Notes under the pieces: generated by a model
Databases searched by the model: none
Seen by the model: the letters and a program-made list of their open reading frames with translations, nothing else
Told to the model about the DNA's origin: nothing
Position numbers and translations under genes: made by a program
Source: Proteobacteria bacterium UBA2996
GTDB taxonomy: Bacteria > Pseudomonadota > Gammaproteobacteria > Arenicellales > UBA868
DNA: 10,708 nt
Assembly: GCA_002346525.1 (NCBI GenBank)
Contig: DDZY01000222.1
Span: 1-10,708 of the forward strand
Direction of reading: 5' to 3'
Shown here: positions 6,310 to 10,708 of the stretch, piece after piece
How positions within the stretch are numbered: position 1 is the first letter of the stretch
How the letters are laid out: each line of letters begins with the position of its first letter

Positions 6310-6645
6310 ATGACCGAGTCGTCTACTATAGCGCTTGCACTTTTGACGTGTGGTGCTATCGCAGGCACCTATATCTGGCGCGGTATCGGCGTTATGTTCG
6401 CAGCCAGAATCAAAAGCGATGGCCCTGTCTTCCAATGGGTCACCTTCGTGTCCTATGCGATGTTAGGTGGCCTCATTGCAAGAATGGTCATTTTGCCGAT
6501 CGGACCGCTCATGGAAACCCCGCTCCTCTTCAGGGCTCTGGCCTTTGTGATCGGGGTGGGGGTGTTCTTTGTCGCAGGGAAAAGGGTCCTGCCCGCAGTT
6601 TTCATTGGTGTTGCATCGTTCATTTTACTGGTGTCATATTTCTAA
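6310..6645 (+). CDS. azlD: AzlD family branched-chain amino acid exporter, small subunit
   Basis: 111 residues with about four membrane segments (roughly 8-26, 43-62, 70-88 and 92-110), which is typical for AzlD. It lies 8 bp after azlC, the standard azlC-azlD arrangement, and no separate promoter is visible. Motifs are TYIWRGIGVMFAARI (20-34), with the arginine region characteristic of AzlD, and FVSYAMLGGLIARMV (46-60). It forms the inner-membrane export complex with AzlC. It is probably the last gene of the pirin operon, as a hairpin follows 60 bp later. Confidence 0.9.
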   Translation: MTESSTIALALLTCGAIAGTYIWRGIGVMFAARIKSDGPVFQWVTFVSYAMLGGLIARMVILPIGPLMETPLLFRALAFVIGVGVFFVAGKRVLPAVFIGVASFILLVSYF

Positions 6646-6706
6646 CCGAGAATGGCGTGTCGCAATACACCAGTAATGAGTCGCAGGTGACATAACGGAA
6701 CCCCTT

Positions 6707-6733
6707 CCCCGGAATAACACTTGCCGGGGGTTT
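6707..6733 (+). terminator. Possible terminator hairpin after azlD
   Basis: CCCCGG (6707-6712) pairs with CCGGGG (6724-6729) around an 11-base loop, followed by GTTT. The stem is strong but short and the T-run has only three bases, so this is a weak intrinsic terminator or a pause site. Its 3' half overlaps the promoter of the next operon. Confidence 0.35.
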
Positions 6734-6748
6734 AGAGCGCTCTATAGT
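6721..6748 (+). promoter_or_regulatory. Promoter of the leuB-like/GMC/GBBH-like operon with palindromic operator
   Basis: TTGCCG (6721-6726), a 16-bp spacer and TATAGT (6743-6748) match the sigma-70 consensus at four and five of six positions, giving a start near 6755 and an 18-base leader. The perfect 12-bp palindrome TAGAGCGCTCTA (6733-6744) fills the spacer and overlaps the -10, a position where a bound dimeric repressor would block RNA polymerase. No regulator gene lies in the window to assign to it. Confidence 0.45.
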
Positions 6749-6772
6749 TGCTTCGGGTATTTGGGGATAAAA

Positions 6773-7870
6773 ATGCTGCTAAAGATTCTCGCATTGGGGG
6801 GTGACGGGATCGGCCCTGAAGTCGTCCACTCGGGCCTGCAGGTGCTGGAAGCCGTCGCGGGAACTATTTCTTTGAAACTTGATATTTCAGAGGATGTGCT
6901 CCACGGTGCTGCCTTTGATGCGCACGGCGTTTTTGTCCGCAAAGAGACTCTCCACCAGGCTCATCATTCCGATGCCCTGTTGGTCGGTGCAGTCGGCGGG
7001 CCGGATTGGGACCATATTGCGGTGGAGGGCGGACCTGAAGAACAGGATGGGCTCATGAAACTGCGCCATGAGCTTGAGGTGTTTGCCTCCCTGCGTTGGG
7101 CGCGCGCGTATGATCCTTTGCTGTCCCGTACACCGTTTCGACCTGAAGTGGTGCGAAGCTCAGACGTGATGGTCGTCCGGGAGCTTTGCGGAGGCGCCAT
7201 GTTTTCGCCCACTCGCGGTATCGACAACGCCGGTGAAAGCCGCCGGGCCTATGATCTCAACGAATATACGGAGGCGGAGATCGTGCGCTTTGCGCGGATC
7301 GGGTTTGAGGTCGCCCGTCGTCGCAGAGGAAAGTTGCTTTCTGTAGACAAGGCTAACGTTTTTATGGCGGGAAAGTTATGGCGTGAAGTCGTACAGGAGA
7401 TTGGCGAAAGTGAGTTTCCCGATGTGACGTTGACTCATTTTTTTGCGGACAATGCGGCATATCAACTGTCCTGCAATCCAGGTGATTTTGATGTGATTCT
7501 GGCCGATAATCTCTTTGGCGACATTCTTTCTGATCAGTCAGCGGCAGTCTCGGGTTCACTTGGCATGTTGCCGTCGGCATGTCTGTCACAGTTGCCGCAG
7601 AGCGGCCGCTCGGAACGACCGGCAATTTACGAACCGGTGCACGGCAGTGCGCCTGATATAGCCGGTGCCGGTATCGCCAATCCGATAGGTACCATTCTGT
7701 CCGTCGCCATGCTGCTTGAGTACAGCGCGGGCGAATCGGCGGGCGCCCGAAAGATCGGCACGGCCGTTGAGGCGGTGTTACAGGCAGGGTTCGCAACCCC
7801 TGATCTTGGCGGTAAAAACACCACTCAACAGATGACCGATGAGGTGATCCGGCAGGTGCGGCGCATCTAA
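6773..7870 (+). CDS. 3-isopropylmalate dehydrogenase (LeuB)-family oxidoreductase, atypical active site
   Basis: 365 residues from the ATG at 6773, chosen because GGGGA lies just upstream and LeuB proteins begin close to ALGGDGIGPEVV; an in-frame TTG at 6761 would add four residues. The family carries out NAD+-linked oxidation and decarboxylation of a beta-hydroxy diacid. Conserved here are the substrate arginines Arg98, Arg108 and Arg136, Lys193 (SVDKANV), Asp226 (ADNAA), Asp250 and Asp254 (NLFGDILSDQ), and the NAD+ loop EPVHGSAPDIAG. The catalytic tyrosine of the usual RELTGGIYFG block is replaced: the sequence is RELCGGAMFS, with Met143 where Tyr139 of the Thermus enzyme would be. The common LRPA motif reads LRWA. 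There is no leuA, leuC or leuD nearby, and the gene leads an operon with a GMC flavoenzyme and a GBBH-like dioxygenase. It is therefore probably not the housekeeping leucine enzyme but a specialised paralogue acting on another hydroxy acid. Confidence 0.85.
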   Translation: MLLKILALGGDGIGPEVVHSGLQVLEAVAGTISLKLDISEDVLHGAAFDAHGVFVRKETLHQAHHSDALLVGAVGGPDWDHIAVEGGPEEQDGLMKLRHELEVFASLRWARAYDPLLSRTPFRPEVVRSSDVMVVRELCGGAMFSPTRGIDNAGESRRAYDLNEYTEAEIVRFARIGFEVARRRRGKLLSVDKANVFMAGKLWREVVQEIGESEFPDVTLTHFFADNAAYQLSCNPGDFDVILADNLFGDILSDQSAAVSGSLGMLPSACLSQLPQSGRSERPAIYEPVHGSAPDIAGAGIANPIGTILSVAMLLEYSAGESAGARKIGTAVEAVLQAGFATPDLGGKNTTQQMTDEVIRQVRRI

Positions 7871-7885
7871 GGGTTTCGAGAAGCG

Positions 7886-9553
7886 ATGGAATTTGATTAC
7901 GTCATTGTCGGAGGAGGCTCTGCAGGATGCGTATTGGCGACGCGTTTGGCAGAAAACCGAGAAGCCCGCGTCTGCCTGATTGAGGCTGGAGGAAAAGGCC
8001 GGAATCTCTTTATACGGATGCCGGCCGGTAACGGCTTGGTTTTTGGGAATGCAAAGCTGGATTGGGGTTTTGAGTCAGTCCCGCAAGCGGCACTAAATGA
8101 TCGCAAGATTTACTTTCCGCGCGGCAGGGCGCTCGGAGGGTCTTCGATCATGAACGGCATGATCTATATCCGTGGCGTTCCGCAGGATTACGACGCATGG
8201 CGGGAGAGCGGCCTGTCGGGATGGGGATTCTCCGATTTATTGCCGTATTTTCGCCGTTCCCAGGGCGCCATTGATCGCAAGGGTGCCTGGCATGGGGTCG
8301 ATGGCCCGGTGAAGACCGAAGCATCCGTGAATTTTGGCGAGTTGGAGCAGGCGTTTATAGAGGCCGCCGTGGCCTGTGGCCATCGGCGTCTGGATGATTT
8401 CAACGGCCCTGACCGCGCCGGCGTTGGCCGTACGGACAGCACGGTTCACCGCGGAATTCGCCAGTCTTCCGCGATTTCCTATCTTGCGAAGCCGCCTTCC
8501 AATCTTAAGATCCTGACATACCGGCAGGTGGCGCGGGTGATCCTTGAAGGCGGAGTAGCAAAGGGAATCGAGACACTGGGCAAAGAGCAAATATATGCCC
8601 GTGAAGAGGTCATCCTGTGTCAGGGCGCGTTCGGCACGCCGCAGACCCTGATGCTTTCTGGAATAGGGCCTGCTGTCCACCTCAATCAGCACGGCATCAA
8701 CGCTGTTGTTGATCTGCCCGGAGTAGGTCAGGGTCTCGCCGATCACGTGGACGTATCGATGCAGTACGGATCAGATCGCACGGATCTGAGTTTGGCTCGC
8801 CACCAGCGCCTGGATCGGGCAGCTTGGCTGATGGCGAGATGGTTACTGAATGGCAGTGGTCCCGGCGGGGGCGCTTTTTTTTCGGCGGTAATTTTTCACG
8901 GCCTAAAGGACTCGGCGATGCCGGAGTTCGAGACCTTCATGACACCGATGACGGTTCATGAAAATATGACCGACGGTGAGGTCGAAAGGACCCCGTTACT
9001 GCAGCGGCTGGGCCGTCACCTGTTGGTGCGCGGCAGGCAGGTGGCCAAACCCGGTGTTCAGATCGATATCAACCTGGAACGACCGAAGTCTCTGGGGACT
9101 GTGAGTCTGGCAAGCGCCAATCCGGCTGACCCCCCGTGTATCGACCCCCGTTTCTTTTCACACTCCGATGATCTCAATGCGATGGTAGCGGGGGTAAAAA
9201 CCATGCGTGAGATCATGGCCCAACCTGAGATTGCCAAATACGTAACAGGTGAAATAGGAGCCTGGCAGGGCGCAAAGACGGACGCGGAAATTATTGAGGC
9301 GATCCGGCAGACTGCCTACACCGGCCATCATCCCTGCTCAAGTGCGAAAATGGGTCCTGACGATGATCCTCTTGCTGTGTTGGACAGCGAACTGCGGGTA
9401 CGGGGTATTGATAAACTGCGGGTCTGTGATGCATCCGCCATGCCGTCTCAGATCACGGGTAACCTCAACGCAACCGTGATCGCCATGGCAGAACGCGGCG
9501 CTGATCTCATTCTTGGCAAAACCCCACTTGTCCCGGAGGATCCACGAATGTGA
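7886..9553 (+). CDS. GMC-family FAD oxidoreductase (choline dehydrogenase-like)
   Basis: A complete 555-residue glucose-methanol-choline oxidoreductase. The N-terminal dinucleotide fold DYVIVGGGSAGCVLATRLAE (4-23) binds FAD; GMC signature 1 is FPRGRALGGSSIMNGMIY (77-94) and signature 2 is GAFGTPQTLMLSGIG (247-261). The C-terminal active-site region has TGHHPCSSAKMG (479-490), with the catalytic histidine at 481 or 482, and GNLNATVIAMAERGADLI (525-542), placing Asn526 or Asn528 at the second active-site position. There is no signal peptide, so it is cytosolic or membrane-associated. It probably oxidises an alcohol to an aldehyde or acid. It lies 15 bp after the leuB-like gene and overlaps the next gene by four bases (GTGA), so the three are one transcription unit. 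Choline itself is not indicated: betaine aldehyde dehydrogenase and BetI are absent from the window. Confidence 0.93.
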   Translation: MEFDYVIVGGGSAGCVLATRLAENREARVCLIEAGGKGRNLFIRMPAGNGLVFGNAKLDWGFESVPQAALNDRKIYFPRGRALGGSSIMNGMIYIRGVPQDYDAWRESGLSGWGFSDLLPYFRRSQGAIDRKGAWHGVDGPVKTEASVNFGELEQAFIEAAVACGHRRLDDFNGPDRAGVGRTDSTVHRGIRQSSAISYLAKPPSNLKILTYRQVARVILEGGVAKGIETLGKEQIYAREEVILCQGAFGTPQTLMLSGIGPAVHLNQHGINAVVDLPGVGQGLADHVDVSMQYGSDRTDLSLARHQRLDRAAWLMARWLLNGSGPGGGAFFSAVIFHGLKDSAMPEFETFMTPMTVHENMTDGEVERTPLLQRLGRHLLVRGRQVAKPGVQIDINLERPKSLGTVSLASANPADPPCIDPRFFSHSDDLNAMVAGVKTMREIMAQPEIAKYVTGEIGAWQGAKTDAEIIEAIRQTAYTGHHPCSSAKMGPDDDPLAVLDSELRVRGIDKLRVCDASAMPSQITGNLNATVIAMAERGADLILGKTPLVPEDPRM

Positions 9554-10708
9554 CTGAACACGTGCGTACAAAAATCGAAGGACTTTCTCGCGAACGAGAC
9601 CGCATTACCATCAAGTGGTGCGATGGCGGTGTCAGTCATTTTCACTTCATCTGGCTGCGCCATCAGTGCGAATGTGAGGAATGCGGATCTTCTTTAAATG
9701 GGGTACGCGGACTGCGCTTGGACCTTATTCCGGAACGCCCGAATCCTCGTGAGCAGTCGTTCGATCCAGACAGGTTACGCGTTATATGGGAAGAAGACGG
9801 ACATGTCTCGACCTATGAGGCAAAGTGGCTGCGCGATCATTGCTACTCTGCAGAGGAGCGGGCACGACGCAAGCACCGGCCGGTGCTCTGGGATAAGCGC
9901 ATAGAAGCCAATCCGCCTACATTTAATTTTTCAGAGGTTGAAGACCGCTCGTCTTCTCGCCTTCAAATGCTTGAAGCAGTCTGTGATTATGGATTCTGCA
10001 AAGTCGAGGGCGCGCCCGGCCTGGCTGAGGAGGCGGGCCGATTAGTTCAGGTCGTCGGCGCAAAGCGGATTACGCACTTCGGGGACTTTGAGCTTTCCAA
10101 CAAGAGAATGAGCAACACCTCCTCCGATATGGCGACGTTGACGGATAAGAAATCGATCAACAATGTTGGAGATATTCGGCAGGCGCTGCAGCCGCATTGT
10201 GATGAAACTTACCGCACGTCAACGATCGGGATTACGATATTTCAGGTCTTTGAGCCGAGCGCTGAAGGAGGTCACTCCACGCTGGTGGATGGGTTTGAGG
10301 CTGCCCGGCGTTTCCGCGAGGCCTGTCCGGAGGATTTCAACAGATTGGGGAGCACGCCTCTCACAGGGCAGCGCTTTGATCCAAACCATGCCGAGGGAGA
10401 GTTGCCTCGGTGGTATCGGTGCACGCTTCCCATGATCCGGATAGACGAGGATCAGGACGTCTGCGGTATCCGGGTCAACGAAAGACAGATTGCGCCAGTT
10501 GATCTTCCTCACGATCAGGTGGTTCCGACCTATCGAGCGATTCGGAACTTTTTGAAGATTGTTTATGACCCGGACCTAATAATCTCTTTTCCCCTGGAGA
10601 AAGGCGATGGCCTTATTTTCAACAATCAAAGAGTCCTTCACGGACGCACAGCATTCAAACTGGAAGAGCGGGGACGGCAGGTGCTGACCAATTCAGTGGA
10701 TCTTGAAG
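9550..10708 (+). CDS. Gamma-butyrobetaine hydroxylase-like Fe(II)/2-oxoglutarate dioxygenase (3' end outside window)
   Basis: The frame is open from a GTG at 9550 to the right edge (386 residues). GGAGG lies ten bases upstream and the GTG overlaps the previous stop in GTGA, indicating translational coupling. The N-terminal DUF971/GBBH-like domain has the zinc set Cys40, Cys42, Cys45 (WLRHQCECEECGSS) and His97 (KWLRDHC), the same pattern and spacing as human gamma-butyrobetaine dioxygenase. The TauD-type domain has His216 and Asp218 (QPHCDETYR) and distal His364 (FNNQRVLHGRTAF), with GGHSTLVDGFEAA (240-252) as a core strand. By comparison with the human enzyme (387 residues), about 20 C-terminal residues are missing. 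The family hydroxylates gamma-butyrobetaine or trimethyllysine at the beta carbon. Here the usual HTD is HCD, and the tyrosine eight residues before the first histidine, part of the human trimethylammonium cage, is an aspartate (Asp208). A different substrate is therefore likely. Confidence 0.88.
   Translation, partial: MTEHVRTKIEGLSRERDRITIKWCDGGVSHFHFIWLRHQCECEECGSSLNGVRGLRLDLIPERPNPREQSFDPDRLRVIWEEDGHVSTYEAKWLRDHCYSAEERARRKHRPVLWDKRIEANPPTFNFSEVEDRSSSRLQMLEAVCDYGFCKVEGAPGLAEEAGRLVQVVGAKRITHFGDFELSNKRMSNTSSDMATLTDKKSINNVGDIRQALQPHCDETYRTSTIGITIFQVFEPSAEGGHSTLVDGFEAARRFREACPEDFNRLGSTPLTGQRFDPNHAEGELPRWYRCTLPMIRIDEDQDVCGIRVNERQIAPVDLPHDQVVPTYRAIRNFLKIVYDPDLIISFPLEKGDGLIFNNQRVLHGRTAFKLEERGRQVLTNSVDLE

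Noticed and set aside
5759..6435. Two minus-strand ORFs of 143-150 codons opposite azlC
   Set aside because: Their products are rich in Arg, His, Lys and Pro without motifs and mirror the azlC coding strand. They are shadows.
6348..6695. A 115-codon plus-strand ORF overlapping azlD
   Set aside because: It is a different frame of azlD. Its product is rich in Arg, His and Cys, while the AzlD frame is clearly hydrophobic and family-like.

Overview
The window reads as a stretch of a Gram-negative, proteobacteria-like chromosome (AzlC/AzlD exporter pair, pirin, AguB-type amidase, Fnr-type operator, dense short-gap operons). No taxonomic marker is present, so the assignment is loose. No rRNA, tRNA, CRISPR array, insertion sequence or integrase was seen.

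Layout. (1) 1-1358, minus strand: the N-terminal 452 residues of a polytopic membrane protein that runs off the left edge. This part is visibly more A+T-rich than the rest and looks like envelope/polysaccharide accessory DNA. (2) 1359-1806: a gene-poor gap with one possible 58-residue ORF and a frame interrupted only by TAG codons. (3) 1807-2628, minus: a CmcJ/NvfI-family oxygenase whose last codons also form an intrinsic terminator. A 117-bp divergent promoter region carrying a perfect Fnr/Anr-type box separates it from an AguB-like carbon-nitrogen hydrolase (2746-3636, plus). (4) A TauD/TfdA dioxygenase (minus) is convergent with the hydrolase and divergent from a pirin gene. The pirin-azlC-azlD unit follows on the plus strand, and the tauD/pirin divergence has face-to-face overlapping -10 elements. 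(5) After a hairpin and a promoter with a 12-bp palindrome comes a second plus-strand operon: a LeuB-family dehydrogenase with an altered catalytic position, a GMC flavin oxidoreductase, and a gamma-butyrobetaine-hydroxylase-like dioxygenase translationally coupled to it and cut by the right edge.

How the genes may work together (inference). Three mechanistically related non-haem iron oxygenase candidates (CmcJ/NvfI, TauD, GBBH-like) and a pirin sit with an alcohol oxidase/dehydrogenase (GMC), a beta-hydroxyacid oxidative decarboxylase (LeuB-like), an amide hydrolase (AguB-like) and an amino-acid exporter (AzlCD). This fits hydroxylation of an amino-acid- or betaine-like compound, oxidation of the alcohol, decarboxylation or amide cleavage, and export or relief of a branched-chain-like product. 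No substrate can be named from sequence alone. The locus is a good candidate for an undescribed small-molecule pathway, but it could also be two or three unrelated operons lying side by side.
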